Source: Rhizobium sp. 18065 (GTDB lineage: Bacteria; Pseudomonadota; Alphaproteobacteria; Rhizobiales; Rhizobiaceae). Taken from it: a stretch of DNA of 64,000 bases. The stretch covers positions 248,001 through 312,000 of the forward strand of contig NZ_CACSJP010000005.1 of NCBI RefSeq assembly GCF_902706095.1. Direction: 5' to 3'. The translations under genes and the position numbers were made by a program. The notes beneath the pieces are model-generated. The model saw nothing but the letters and a program-made list of their open reading frames with translations, ran no database searches and was not told the origin of the DNA. Positions 8,940 through 17,462 of this stretch are shown piece by piece (positions within the stretch are counted from its first letter, which is position 1; the number at the start of each line of letters is the position of its first letter).

Positions 8940-9290
8940 TCAGGCTCTGACCCGCATCTGGCTGTCCCGCTCTTCAAGAGCCGAAGCCTTGGCATATTCT
9001 GCCTCGGCTTCTTCCAACGCCAAATCGGCCGCTTCCTGCTGGACTTTCAGTTCCCGGATAGAGACCTGAAGGTTGTCCGCGCGCTGGCGAGCTGCCTTGG
9101 CAAAGGTGGGATAGGCAAAATGGTTAGGGTCGGTAATGCCGGACTTTTTCTCCTCGATGCCGATCTGAGCCTCAAGCTCTTTCGCCATCCTTTCGAACTC
9201 CGCCATCATTGACTGCAACTGCTGCAATTGCCGACGCTTTTCGGTAACCTGAAAACCTTTCAGGCGTACCAGGCTCTCACGCGACTTCAT
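8940..9290 (-). CDS. fliJ: FliJ-like flagellar export chaperone
   Basis: A 116-residue, almost entirely helical coiled-coil protein (heptads from residue 5 to 110) of FliJ type. FliJ works with the export ATPase FliI at the base of the flagellum. FliJ sequences are poorly conserved; the call rests on length, coiled coil and the well-known placement of fliJ beside ctrA/sciP in Alphaproteobacteria. ATG 9290 is preferred to TTG 9296 because GGGAG is 8 nt upstream of the ATG but only 2 nt from the TTG. No other flagellar gene is in the window. Confidence 0.75.
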   Translation of the reverse strand: MKSRESLVRLKGFQVTEKRRQLQQLQSMMAEFERMAKELEAQIGIEEKKSGITDPNHFAYPTFAKAARQRADNLQVSIRELKVQQEAADLALEEAEAEYAKASALEERDSQMRVRA

Positions 9291-9729
9291 ACGCAATACT
9301 CCCGTGATGCGAGACCCCCCGCCACACTTGCTTACTCAACACACCCGCATGCAAACGATTCGTCCAAAAAAAGTCCGCGACGTTAACAAAAAGCTACCGC
9401 TGGTAACCTTTCGTTTACGGGCATCGTTAATGATAAGCCCGATCACTTAAGGGTCAGTAAATGCCAGGGCCTCAAAACGGCTGATGACAATGATGAGTCA
9501 AATGAATCGGTTACGGGAATTTCCTGTTGCTCTGATTCAAGTGTGGCGATGACCGAAACACATGAAAAATCAGGAGACTGCTTTCTTTGCTTAATAAATT
9601 CGTTACACCTTGCCAGAGGGAATCAGAATTTGTTAACCATTTGGTGGCAGCCTTCAAATCAGGCAACGACTGGATCCGTATCGCGTAGGGGGCCAACTCG
9701 ACCTTTCGGCGGCGGTAAAGGGGATAAAT
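9291..9729. promoter_or_regulatory. ctrA upstream regulatory region with GANTC cluster
   Basis: A 439-bp AT-richer gap between divergent fliJ and ctrA. It contains four GANTC sites within 130 bp: GAGTC 9495-9499, GAATC 9504-9508, GATTC 9534-9538, GAATC 9620-9624 (chance expectation is about one per 256 bp). A one-mismatch CtrA box TTAA-N7-TAAA lies at 9447-9461, and further TTAA half-sites occur near 9382, 9427, 9590 and 9633. In Caulobacter and Sinorhizobium, ctrA is controlled by CcrM methylation and CtrA autoregulation, so the pattern fits. The RBS AAAGGGGA precedes the ctrA ATG. Confidence 0.7.
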
Positions 9730-10431
9730 ATGCGGGTTCTACTCATTGAAGACGACAGCGCTACGGCTCAGAGCATCGAATTGATGCTGAAGTCCGAGAG
9801 CTTCAACGTCTATACCACCGACCTGGGCGAAGAAGGCGTCGACCTGGGCAAACTCTACGACTACGACATCATTCTGCTCGACCTCAATCTCCCCGACATG
9901 TCCGGCTACGAAGTGCTTCGCACTCTGCGCCTGTCGAAGGTTAAGACACCTATCCTGATCCTGTCCGGTATGGCAGGCATCGAAGACAAGGTGCGCGGTC
10001 TCGGTTTTGGCGCTGACGATTACATGACGAAGCCGTTCCACAAGGACGAACTCGTTGCCCGTATTCATGCCATTGTCCGCCGCTCGAAGGGCCATGCCCA
10101 GTCGATCATCATCACCGGCGAACTGATCGTCAACCTCGACGCCAAGACCGTTGAAGTTGGTGGCCAGCGCGTTCATCTGACCGGCAAAGAATACCAGATG
10201 CTCGAACTGCTCTCGCTGCGCAAGGGCACGACACTGACCAAGGAAATGTTCCTGAACCACCTTTACGGCGGCATGGACGAACCGGAACTGAAGATTATCG
10301 ACGTCTTCATCTGCAAGCTGCGCAAGAAGCTCGCGAATGCGGCCGGCGGTGCGAACTACATCGAAACGGTCTGGGGCCGCGGCTACGTGCTGCGCGAGCC
10401 GGACGGCGCCGAATACTCAGAAACGGCCTGA
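9730..10431 (+). CDS. ctrA: Cell-cycle master response regulator CtrA
   Basis: OmpR-type response regulator of 233 residues. The receiver domain (1-115) has the acidic pocket EDD at 8-10, phospho-acceptor Asp51 ([13 protein letters not shown]) and KPF near 104. The DNA-binding winged helix covers about 128-225 ([41 protein letters not shown]). These stretches are nearly invariant in alphaproteobacterial CtrA, so the call is secure. CtrA binds TTAA-N7-TTAA boxes and controls replication initiation, division, motility and envelope genes. It is phosphorylated through CckA-ChpT; chpT is 0.6 kb downstream. A strong terminator follows. Confidence 0.98.
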   Translation: MRVLLIEDDSATAQSIELMLKSESFNVYTTDLGEEGVDLGKLYDYDIILLDLNLPDMSGYEVLRTLRLSKVKTPILILSGMAGIEDKVRGLGFGADDYMTKPFHKDELVARIHAIVRRSKGHAQSIIITGELIVNLDAKTVEVGGQRVHLTGKEYQMLELLSLRKGTTLTKEMFLNHLYGGMDEPELKIIDVFICKLRKKLANAAGGANYIETVWGRGYVLREPDGAEYSETA

Positions 10432-10455
10432 TTTCGATCAAGGTCCAGACACAAG

Positions 10456-10484
10456 GCCCGCGTTCAACGACGCGGGCTTTTTTT
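10456..10484 (+). terminator. ctrA terminator
   Basis: 8-bp GC stem GCCCGCGT / ACGCGGGC (10456-10477) with a TCAACG loop, followed by seven T: a textbook rho-independent terminator 25 bp after the ctrA stop. Confidence 0.95.
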
Positions 10485-10540
10485 GTGTCCAGAAATGGGT
10501 CGACGGTTGCCCGCGGGAATAGGCGCTGAAAAAATCATGC

Positions 10541-10569
10541 AAAAAGGGCGGCGCCAATGGCCCGCCCTT
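10541..10569 (-). terminator. Terminator of the receiver gene
   Basis: Stem AAGGGCGG / CCGCCCTT (10544-10569) preceded on the plus strand by five A, which read as a T-run after the stem on the minus strand. It follows the minus-strand receiver gene by about 27 bp. Confidence 0.8.
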
Positions 10570-10595
10570 CTCCTTGAAATCATGGATCAGTGCCT

Positions 10596-10958
10596 TCAGG
10601 CAGCGATCGCCTTGCCGCCGAACGTATCCGTCAGGATCTTGCGATCGAACGGCTTCAGCAGGAACTCGTTGGCGCCTGCGCGCTTGCCCGCCATCATCGT
10701 CTTCAGGTCTGCCTCGACGACGCAGTAGTAGATCTTGACTGCCTTGCCGTCAGGCAGGGCGCGCAGATTGGTGATCAGGTCGAGAGCATCGTCCATGCCG
10801 GCATCGACGATGATGATATGCGGCAGTTCGCGCTCGCAACGAGCCAATGCCTCGCGGCCGGATCCGGCTTCGGATATATCGAAACCGAGCTCAGACAGGA
10901 TCTTCTTGCCGACCTTGCGCACAATGTCGGAGCCATCTGCGATCATCAAACGCTGCAT
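10596..10958 (-). CDS. Single-domain response regulator (divergent receiver)
   Basis: A 120-residue stand-alone CheY-fold receiver between ctrA and chpT. The phospho-acceptor is Asp52 (IIIVDAGM) and the conserved Lys is Lys102 (LLKPFD). Two features depart from the norm: the usual acidic pair near the N-terminus is ADG (Asp8 only), and the Thr/Ser switch position lies in YYCVVEAD, where Cys/Val replaces Thr/Ser. The start ATG 10958 has GAGGAG about 8 nt before it; the longer ORF from 11021 is not supported. It is not CpdR or DivK by sequence. Its placement suggests a role in the CckA-ChpT-CtrA phosphorelay (inference). Confidence 0.88.
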   Translation of the reverse strand: MQRLMIADGSDIVRKVGKKILSELGFDISEAGSGREALARCERELPHIIIVDAGMDDALDLITNLRALPDGKAVKIYYCVVEADLKTMMAGKRAGANEFLLKPFDRKILTDTFGGKAIAA

Positions 10959-11073
10959 GGTAAACTCCTCTGTCTCCGCCAGGAGACAACGATTAATCCC
11001 GATAAGCCTATCCGAGTTCAACTAAGGAAATGTTACCGATGGGAATACAACTTCGTCTCGAAACGGGACGATG

Positions 11074-11715
11074 TCAGATGACCTCGGCTGTAAAGGCAAT
11101 CTCGCCCTCGCTCGGGATGAATTTCAGCTCCATGCCGCATTCGTCGGCCAAAAGGATGGTGTAGTAAGGCTGGATCGTATGGGCATCGACCGCCTCTTCC
11201 AGCGCGCCGGTCAAAATCTCGGCGAATTTCGGCGGCACGCGCAGCATGCGGCCTTTGGCGACAATCTTGAACTTGGCATCCGTTTCCGGGTTCTCCAGCG
11301 AGATATCGAGCGAACCGCCGCGCGGAATCGCACCGTAGGCGACCAGGAACAGGTTCATCAGAAGCTTGACGCGGTTCTTCGCGATGATCGCGCGCGGTCC
11401 GCTCCAGGTGACTTCAGTCTTCTTTTCGGCGAGCGCGAAATCCTTCGCCGCCTTTTCCGCTTCACCCGTATCGATCGAGGCGCCGACGGAACCGGAAGCG
11501 CCAAAGGCAAGCCGGGCAAACTTCAACCGGACCGATGCATTCAGTGCGCTGGTCCGGATCAGGTCCATCGCATCGGCATCCGCGCCCCCCTCGTCGAGCA
11601 GTTCCAGGCCGTTGTTGATCGCACCGACCGGCGAAATCACGTCGTGGCACACACGGCTGCACAGCAGCGCCGCCAGATCGGGGCCTGCGAGGGTGAGGTT
11701 GATATTTTTCGCCAT
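11074..11715 (-). CDS. chpT: Histidine phosphotransferase ChpT
   Basis: A 213-residue dimeric histidine phosphotransferase that passes phosphate from CckA to CtrA and CpdR. The N-terminal helix carries the active His in LCSRVCHDVISPVGAINNGLE (about residues 16-36), and the C-terminal half is a degenerate Bergerat ATPase-like fold (RVPPKFAEILTG). ATG 11715 is chosen because GGAGAG lies 5-6 nt upstream and homologues begin here; the ORF to 11922 is spurious. It sits immediately downstream of the receiver-ctrA block, the order seen in Brucella and other Rhizobiales. Confidence 0.93.
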   Translation of the reverse strand: MAKNINLTLAGPDLAALLCSRVCHDVISPVGAINNGLELLDEGGADADAMDLIRTSALNASVRLKFARLAFGASGSVGASIDTGEAEKAAKDFALAEKKTEVTWSGPRAIIAKNRVKLLMNLFLVAYGAIPRGGSLDISLENPETDAKFKIVAKGRMLRVPPKFAEILTGALEEAVDAHTIQPYYTILLADECGMELKFIPSEGEIAFTAEVI

Positions 11716-11819
11716 CGGTCTCTCCAGAAGATTTGAACCGACGATACAGAGCGCAGTCGTGTCTGGCACGGGTTGCGAACCGGTCGGATACCATATGGTC
11801 ATAATGACACCATATTTGG

Positions 11820-11834
11820 TAAACCGATTATTAA
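11820..11834. promoter_or_regulatory. Candidate CtrA box upstream of eipA (one mismatch)
   Basis: TAAA-N7-TTAA at 11820-11834, one base off the TTAA-N7-TTAA consensus, 73 bp before the eipA ATG. A CcrM GAATC site lies at 11876-11880. In Brucella eipA is reported to be CtrA-controlled, so the site is plausible. Confidence 0.5.
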
Positions 11835-11906
11835 GACGATCCTCGGTAAGTTCGATTACCCCCATCGGAGAGGCCGAATCCATCGGCTTCGCATCTAGGA
11901 GGCCCC

Positions 11907-12494
11907 ATGCGTCTTTTGCCAACCCGTCATCTTTCGGCCGCGCGTCTCATGATCGCCGCCGCCATGGCCATCGCGGGCTTTGTCACGACCATGCGTCCAG
12001 CCGAAGCCGCAGGCGAATATTCAATCCAGGAAGTGGTCGATGCCGGCCACGGCTTCTTCGGTGAAACCAGCGGCGCCCTTGCCAAGGTCATCGAACAGGC
12101 CTTCGAAACACACGGCCTGCCGAATGGCTACATCCTCGGCCAGGAAGGGTCCGGCGCACTGATCGCCGGCCTCACCTATGGCGAGGGCATGCTCTACACC
12201 AAGAATGTCGGCCAGCACGAGGTCTTCTGGCAAGGCCCCTCGCTCGGCATCGATTACGGCGGCAACGGAACGCGCACGATGATGCTGGTCTACGACCTGC
12301 CATCGGTCGACACGCTCTATGCCCGCTACGGCGGTGTCAGTGGTTCGGCCTACGTCGTCGCCGGCGTCGGCATGACGGTCCTGAAGAGCCGTGACGTTGT
12401 CCTCGTCCCGATCCGCACGGGCATCGGCGCCCGACTGGGCATCAATGTCGGCTATCTGAAGCTGACCCGCGCCCCGACCTGGAACCCTTTCTGA
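11907..12494 (+). CDS. eipA: EipA family periplasmic protein (DUF1134)
   Basis: A 195-residue secreted protein: signal peptide about 1-35 (hydrophobic AAAMAIAGFVTT, cleavage after AEAA) and a DUF1134 domain for the remainder (VDAGHGFFGETSGALAKVIE, YGGNGTRTMMLVYDLP, RTGIGARLGINVGYLKLT). In Brucella abortus EipA is a periplasmic envelope-integrity factor encoded next to chpT and ctrA; the same order is found here. The ATG at 11907 has AGGAGG about 10 nt upstream. Confidence 0.92.
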   Translation: MRLLPTRHLSAARLMIAAAMAIAGFVTTMRPAEAAGEYSIQEVVDAGHGFFGETSGALAKVIEQAFETHGLPNGYILGQEGSGALIAGLTYGEGMLYTKNVGQHEVFWQGPSLGIDYGGNGTRTMMLVYDLPSVDTLYARYGGVSGSAYVVAGVGMTVLKSRDVVLVPIRTGIGARLGINVGYLKLTRAPTWNPF

Positions 12495-12610
12495 CCTCGG
12501 ACATTTCCATACTCAGGCTCGCACAAGCTCACTTTGATGTCGTTAGCCATAACGACGCAATCTGATCCTGACGCGAGCCTCCGAGGCTTGTCGAGGGCGG
12601 ATGGCCGTGG

Positions 12611-12625
12611 TTAAATATCTTCTAA
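12611..12625. promoter_or_regulatory. Candidate CtrA box (one mismatch) before coiled-coil gene
   Basis: TTAA-N7-CTAA, ending 32 bp before the GTG start at 12658. One base departs from the CtrA consensus. It is proposed only because CtrA is encoded nearby and other, perfect boxes exist in the window. Confidence 0.3.
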
Positions 12626-12657
12626 CATATGCCTGAACGCTGAAATGGCGCGCCACC

Positions 12658-13830
12658 GTGATTGAATATGCCCTGCTTTTCGGATTGGGATTTATGGCAG
12701 CAGCGCTTCTGGTGATGCTGCTTGCACCCGCGATCCATCAACGCGTCGTTCTCTACACGGAGAACAGGCTGAAGGCGACCATGCCGCTCAGCCCGCAGGA
12801 GATCCGCGCCCAGAAGGACATGGTTCGAGCCCTCTACGCCGCCGAAAATGCCCGCACCATGCATGAACTCACCCGCGAGCGGGAAAAGTCCCTGTCACTG
12901 ACCTTGTCGAACGAGACGCTTGCCAGCGAGGCAAGCCGTCTGGTTGCCGACAATCAGGAACACAAGGGCCAGATCAACGAGATGAGCACGGAGGCGGCCG
13001 ACCTGCGCTCCCGGCTGCGCCGCTCGGAGGTGGACGCTTCGACGGTCAGGGAAACCTTGAAGCGCGCCGAAATCGCCAGCGCGGCGAAAGACCTTGAGCT
13101 TGAGGATCTGGCACGCCGTATCGGTCGCATCATGTCCGACGTCGACAGCATGCGTATCGAGGCCATCAGCCGCGACACCGAGATCGACGTGCTCAAGACC
13201 CGCGTCCAATCGATGCGCGACGAGCGCGAAGAACTGCGCCGCGAGAACAAGCTGCTGGTAAAGCGTGCAAGGGATGCCGAAATCCGCCTCACCCAGGAGG
13301 AGCACAAGGCACTCCGGCTCGACGATCACCTGTCTCGCAAGATGGCCGATCGCGCCGATCTCGAAACGTCGCTGGAACGCCGCACGCGCGAAGCTGCCGA
13401 ATTTAAAATCAAACTGAAGACGGCAAACGCTCAGCTTCGTACCGCATTTCGCGCCCTGAAGCAGGCCGATCTTCCGATCCCCGACTTCAAGGATCTCGAC
13501 ATGACCGAAGACGACGCCCTGCCAGCAGTTGCACCGGTCGATCCCGAGCGCCTTGCCGAAGAGATCCGCGCCCGCCAGGCCGCCCTGACCGACCGGCTGC
13601 TGCGTGCCAAGGCGACAACCGACGACAATGCCTTGCGCGAGGAATTGAGCGACATTGCCGCCAAGATGATCGTCCTGACCGCGGCGACAGAGGGGGCGGC
13701 TTCGCCGATCTCCGACCTGCTGGCTCAGGCGCAGAAGCCTGGCGTGCAGAAAAGCCTCGTCGACCGGGTCATTGCCATGGACCCGAAGCTTTCCCGCAGC
13801 CAGACGAGCCAGCCTTCCCCGGCTGAGTGA
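12658..13830 (+). CDS. Membrane-anchored coiled-coil protein, function unknown
   Basis: A 390-residue protein with one N-terminal transmembrane segment (about 3-25, EYALLFGLGFMAAALLVMLLA) followed by a long charged coiled coil (about 45-270) rich in Arg/Glu/Asp and a Pro-containing tail. I recognise no catalytic motif. Topology suggests a short periplasmic N-terminus and a cytoplasmic rod, or the reverse. The start is GTG at 12658; the nearby ATG at 12643 is out of frame and terminates at once. Similar proteins occur in Rhizobiaceae without assigned role (from memory of the family type, not a search). Confidence 0.8.
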   Translation: MIEYALLFGLGFMAAALLVMLLAPAIHQRVVLYTENRLKATMPLSPQEIRAQKDMVRALYAAENARTMHELTREREKSLSLTLSNETLASEASRLVADNQEHKGQINEMSTEAADLRSRLRRSEVDASTVRETLKRAEIASAAKDLELEDLARRIGRIMSDVDSMRIEAISRDTEIDVLKTRVQSMRDEREELRRENKLLVKRARDAEIRLTQEEHKALRLDDHLSRKMADRADLETSLERRTREAAEFKIKLKTANAQLRTAFRALKQADLPIPDFKDLDMTEDDALPAVAPVDPERLAEEIRARQAALTDRLLRAKATTDDNALREELSDIAAKMIVLTAATEGAASPISDLLAQAQKPGVQKSLVDRVIAMDPKLSRSQTSQPSPAE

Positions 13831-13841
13831 CGTTCAGACAC

Positions 13842-14675
13842 TCAGCAAAGCCTGCCCATCGCTCGGGAAAGGTGGTAGAGTGCAATCCCGCTCGCGGTAC
13901 CGACATTCAGGCTGTCGAGGCCCGGCGCCTGCGCAATGCGGGCTGACTGGAAGCGGGCGAGGATAGACGCCGGCAGGCCCTCGCCTTCAGTGCCCATGAC
14001 CAGCGCCACCCTCTGACCCGGCCGGATATCGCCGATCTCGACGGTCCCCGCCGGTGACAAGGCCCAGATCTCGAACCCGGCGTCGGCAAGCGTGCCAAGC
14101 AAGGTCTCCGCCGAACCCTGCCGGCTATAGGGCGTCGTCAGCACCGAACCGACAGAAACGCGCAGCGCCTTGCGATAGAGCGGATCGCAGCAGGTCTCGT
14201 CCAGCAGCACGGCATCGGCGGTAAAGCCCGCAGCGTTGCGAAACAGCGAGCCGATATTGTCGTGGTTGGAGATGCCACAGCCGACAAGCACCAGCGCATG
14301 CTCCGGCAGCGCCTCCACGTGTGCTGCAAGCTCAGGCGGCTCATGGCGGCGGCCGACCGCCAGAACGCCACGGTGCAGGTGGAATCCGGCAATCGCGTCG
14401 AGGACACTCCCCTCCGCGACATAGACCGGAACATCGGCGGCAAACTTGGCCAAAAGAGCGGAAACGCCCTCCACCCGGTTTTTCAGCAGCAGGATCTTTT
14501 CAGCCCGCACACCATGGCCCGCCTGATGCGCTTTCGCCAGCATCGACAGCACAACGGTGCCTTCGGCAATGAACCGGCCGTGGCGGCCGGTCAGATCCCG
14601 CTCCCTGATCGACGAGAATTCGGCAATCCGCGGATCGGCCGGATCGGTGATCTCGATCAGATGGGGTGCGGGCAT
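13842..14675 (-). CDS. TrmH/SpoU-family RNA 2'-O-methyltransferase
   Basis: A 277-residue SPOUT methyltransferase that uses S-adenosylmethionine to methylate a ribose 2'-OH in rRNA or tRNA. All three SpoU motifs are visible: NHDNIGSLFRNA (motif 1, about 138-149), VALVMGTEGEGL (motif 2) and LNVGTASGIALYH (motif 3, knot Ser/Asn). An N-terminal substrate-binding extension of about 100 residues precedes the knot domain. Target RNA cannot be told from sequence. ATG 14675 is used rather than TTG 14678. It is convergent with the coiled-coil gene (11-bp gap). Confidence 0.9.
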   Translation of the reverse strand: MPAPHLIEITDPADPRIAEFSSIRERDLTGRHGRFIAEGTVVLSMLAKAHQAGHGVRAEKILLLKNRVEGVSALLAKFAADVPVYVAEGSVLDAIAGFHLHRGVLAVGRRHEPPELAAHVEALPEHALVLVGCGISNHDNIGSLFRNAAGFTADAVLLDETCCDPLYRKALRVSVGSVLTTPYSRQGSAETLLGTLADAGFEIWALSPAGTVEIGDIRPGQRVALVMGTEGEGLPASILARFQSARIAQAPGLDSLNVGTASGIALYHLSRAMGRLC

Positions 14676-14681
14676 CAAAGC

Positions 14682-15071
14682 TCAGTTTCCGGCAAGCGTG
14701 ATTTCGGCAATGACGCGCCCGACAGAAAGGTCGAGAACCAGTGCCTTGCGTTCCGCAGAAGCGGTTTCGCCGTAAATCAGGATCTGGTTGCCAGACAGCG
14801 AGGTCGACATCACCTTGAAACCGGCAGGCAGGTTTGCGGTCAGCACCAATGGCTGGTCGGACGGCACCAGGAACGGGGTCGTCTGCGCGGCAACCGGCTG
14901 CTTTCCGTCACTGCGGGTCAGCTTGTAGGCGATCGCCACCAGCACGGCCATGAACATCACCGCCATGATACCGCCGGAGATCAGTTGTAGCTTGATCATC
15001 TTGCGCCTGACGCCATCCATGACCGGATCCAGTGGCTTTTCGTCCTGGTTTTCGTGATCGACATGAGACAT
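14682..15071 (-). CDS. Small single-pass membrane protein (possibly DUF6476 type)
   Basis: A 129-residue protein with a charged N-terminus (1-25), one transmembrane helix (about 28-50, LISGGIMAVMFMAVLVAIAY) and a C-terminal beta-rich periplasmic part (ANLPAGFKV, GNQILIYGE, ALVLDLSVGRVIAEI). It lies 6 bp upstream of the TrmH-type gene, so they are probably cotranscribed, and it is divergent from rluD. The resemblance to DUF6476 proteins found beside RluA genes is from memory and tentative. Confidence 0.75.
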   Translation of the reverse strand: MSHVDHENQDEKPLDPVMDGVRRKMIKLQLISGGIMAVMFMAVLVAIAYKLTRSDGKQPVAAQTTPFLVPSDQPLVLTANLPAGFKVMSTSLSGNQILIYGETASAERKALVLDLSVGRVIAEITLAGN

Positions 15072-15256
15072 GGCAGCAGTCTTTTTCCTTGAGGCTAACA
15101 GTGCGGTTCGCAGTCAAACAGGCACCTTCCCTGATGCGAACCATTCAGGGAAAATCAGCCAAGCGCTGTGGCTGTCGATTGTGGAAGGTGAAAACCTGTG
15201 CCAAATGGCACCAGACACCTGCCGCACCGCCGGGTGTTCTCACACGGGATGACATT

Positions 15257-16282
15257 ATGAACGACCCCTTTAACGAAGCAGCCGCGCCAATGAAAGAGCT
15301 GATTGCCGGCGAAGACGCCGAAGGCAGGCTCGATGCGTGGCTGACAGCACAGTTGGAGGGTGAGTTTTCCCGCAACCGGGTAAAGGCACTGATCGAGCAG
15401 GGCGCGATCAAGATCAATGGCCAGGCCGTGACCGAGCCGAAGCGCAAGATCAAGCCCGGCGACACCCTGACGATCGAACTGCCCGAACCCGAAGATCCGG
15501 AACCCAAGGGCGAGAACATCCCGCTCGACGTGCTGTATGAAGACGCCGACCTGATCGTCATCGCCAAGCCGCCCGGCCTCGTCGTGCATCCCGGCGCCGG
15601 CAACTGGACCGGCACGCTGGTCAACGCGCTGATCTATCATTGCGGCGACAGCCTGTCGGGCATCGGCGGCGTCAAGCGTCCCGGCATCGTCCATCGTCTC
15701 GACAAGGACACGTCCGGCGTCATGGTCGTCGCCAAGAACGACCTCGCCCACCGCCATCTGGCCGACCAGTTTGCCGACCATGGCCGGACCGGCCCGCTCG
15801 AGCGCGCCTATAGGGCGATCGTCTGGGGTCGCCCACGCACGCTGACCGGCACGATCGACGCGCCCCTTGGCCGGGCTGGCGACCGCACCAAACGCACGGT
15901 GAAGAAGGAAGACACCGACGATGCGCGCGAGGCGATCACCCACTATACGGTGATCGAGCGGTATGGTGAGAAGCCGGACGCGACCTGCCTCGCCTCACTG
16001 GTCGAATGCCGGCTCGAAACCGGACGCACCCACCAGATCCGCGTGCATATGGCCCATATCGGCCATCCGCTGATCGGTGACCAGGATTACGGCATGGCCT
16101 TCAAGACCAAGGTCAACCTGCTGCCCGACGCCGCCAAGGCGATCGTCAACGGCTTCCACCGCCAGGCTCTGCATGCCTATCTGCTCGCCTTCGAACACCC
16201 AAGCACCGGCGAGACCATGCATTTCGAGGCCCCTATTCCCGACGACCTGCAAACCGTGATCGACGCCATGCAGGCTATGTGA
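15257..16282 (+). CDS. rluD: RluD-type 23S rRNA pseudouridine synthase
   Basis: A 341-residue RluA-family pseudouridine synthase: an N-terminal S4 RNA-binding domain (about 22-80) and the catalytic domain with HRLDKDTSG at 146-154, catalytic Asp149. The ETGRTHQIRVHMAHIGHPLIGD segment near 240-265 is also diagnostic. It most likely modifies helix 69 of 23S rRNA (positions equivalent to 1911/1915/1917). ATG 15257 is chosen over the extended frame from 15032, which covers the divergent gene's promoter. In many Alphaproteobacteria rluD lies next to rpoH; here two genes intervene. Confidence 0.92.
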   Translation: MNDPFNEAAAPMKELIAGEDAEGRLDAWLTAQLEGEFSRNRVKALIEQGAIKINGQAVTEPKRKIKPGDTLTIELPEPEDPEPKGENIPLDVLYEDADLIVIAKPPGLVVHPGAGNWTGTLVNALIYHCGDSLSGIGGVKRPGIVHRLDKDTSGVMVVAKNDLAHRHLADQFADHGRTGPLERAYRAIVWGRPRTLTGTIDAPLGRAGDRTKRTVKKEDTDDAREAITHYTVIERYGEKPDATCLASLVECRLETGRTHQIRVHMAHIGHPLIGDQDYGMAFKTKVNLLPDAAKAIVNGFHRQALHAYLLAFEHPSTGETMHFEAPIPDDLQTVIDAMQAM

Positions 16283-16367
16283 TCGCCGACGCGACAGGGA
16301 ATAACTGTCGGCGGCACCGTCTCGTCATTGGCGGGTGATCGCAACCGGTTTCCCGTCGCAGCGCCGA

Positions 16368-17249
16368 TCAGGTATCGGCGGTCACGACGGAGCCTGCCGC
16401 AGTCCACCTGGCCGACAGTATGTGAATGCATACCGCCGCCAGCACGATCGCGCCACCGACAAGCGTCGTATCGGCCAGCGTATCGCCGACGAACAGCCAG
16501 ACCCAAAAAGGTGCAAGCGGCGCATCCAGCGCTCCGATCAGCGCCGATTCTACCGGCGGCAGATAACGCGAACCGATGGTGAGCAGCAGGAAGCCGAGCG
16601 AAAAGGCAAACACCCCGAAGACCAGCACGACCAGCAGGTCATGCGACGACACGGCAAGCGGGCTGGCCAATGGCAGCGCCACCGCCGCGCTCATCAGACA
16701 GGAGACAATGGTGCTCGGCAATGCCGGCTTGTCGGGATGACGCCGGACCAGCACGGTCCACAACGCCACCATGAACGTCATGGCGAAAGCCAGCGCATCG
16801 CCTTCCAGCGCCCCCTCCTCGCCACTGCCGATCATCAGCACGACACCAGCCAGAGCCACGCCACTGGCGACAAGTGCCGACCGGCTCGGGCGCTCGCCCA
16901 GAATGACGAAGGCGAGGCCGGCCGAGACGAACGGGCACGTGGCAAAGATGATCGCGACATGCGCCACCGATGTCGTGTAGAGCGCGCCGATGAACAGCAT
17001 GGCGCAAGCGGCCGACGTCGCGCAGATCATCAGGCCCGACCAGCCAAGCCGGGCAAAATCGTTAAACACACGGCCCCTGGCAGTTACCAGAACACAGACG
17101 AGCAGGAAGACGCTGGCGATCGCGCCGCGCAGGAACAGAAGTGTCGGCCCATCGATCGCAACAAGACGCGTCATCAGGCCCGCCGTGCTCAGCGCAACGG
17201 TCGCAATCGTCACCGCAAGCAGCCCCTGCGCATAGGAAGACAATGTCAC
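16368..17249 (-). CDS. EamA-family (DMT) transporter, copy 1
   Basis: A 293-residue inner-membrane protein with ten hydrophobic segments in two EamA repeats, as expected for a drug/metabolite transporter. The conserved pattern IFATCPFVSAGLAFVILGERPSR ends the first repeat and APFWVWLFVGDTL lies in the second. The start is GTG 17249, set by GGAGG 6 nt upstream. It is strongly similar to the transporter at 25925-26839 (same subfamily) and less so to that at 23802-24701. Substrate unknown; exporters of amino acids or metabolites are common in the family. Confidence 0.9.
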   Translation of the reverse strand: MTLSSYAQGLLAVTIATVALSTAGLMTRLVAIDGPTLLFLRGAIASVFLLVCVLVTARGRVFNDFARLGWSGLMICATSAACAMLFIGALYTTSVAHVAIIFATCPFVSAGLAFVILGERPSRSALVASGVALAGVVLMIGSGEEGALEGDALAFAMTFMVALWTVLVRRHPDKPALPSTIVSCLMSAAVALPLASPLAVSSHDLLVVLVFGVFAFSLGFLLLTIGSRYLPPVESALIGALDAPLAPFWVWLFVGDTLADTTLVGGAIVLAAVCIHILSARWTAAGSVVTADT

Positions 17250-17462
17250 ACGGGACCTCCGGGATTCGACGATAATTGTGATCTAGCACAACGCTACTGA
17301 CACCGCTCTGGCAACAGGAAAGCCCACTGGCGGAGACAGCATGGTGTTGAAATCCGGCATGTCGCCAGAATTTTCGCAATGCTGACGAAACACCCTTGCC
17401 ACGAACGCGTTGTCGGGAGGAACAGAGGCAGCCCTTATGCTGCCTCGACAAGGGGACCCCGC

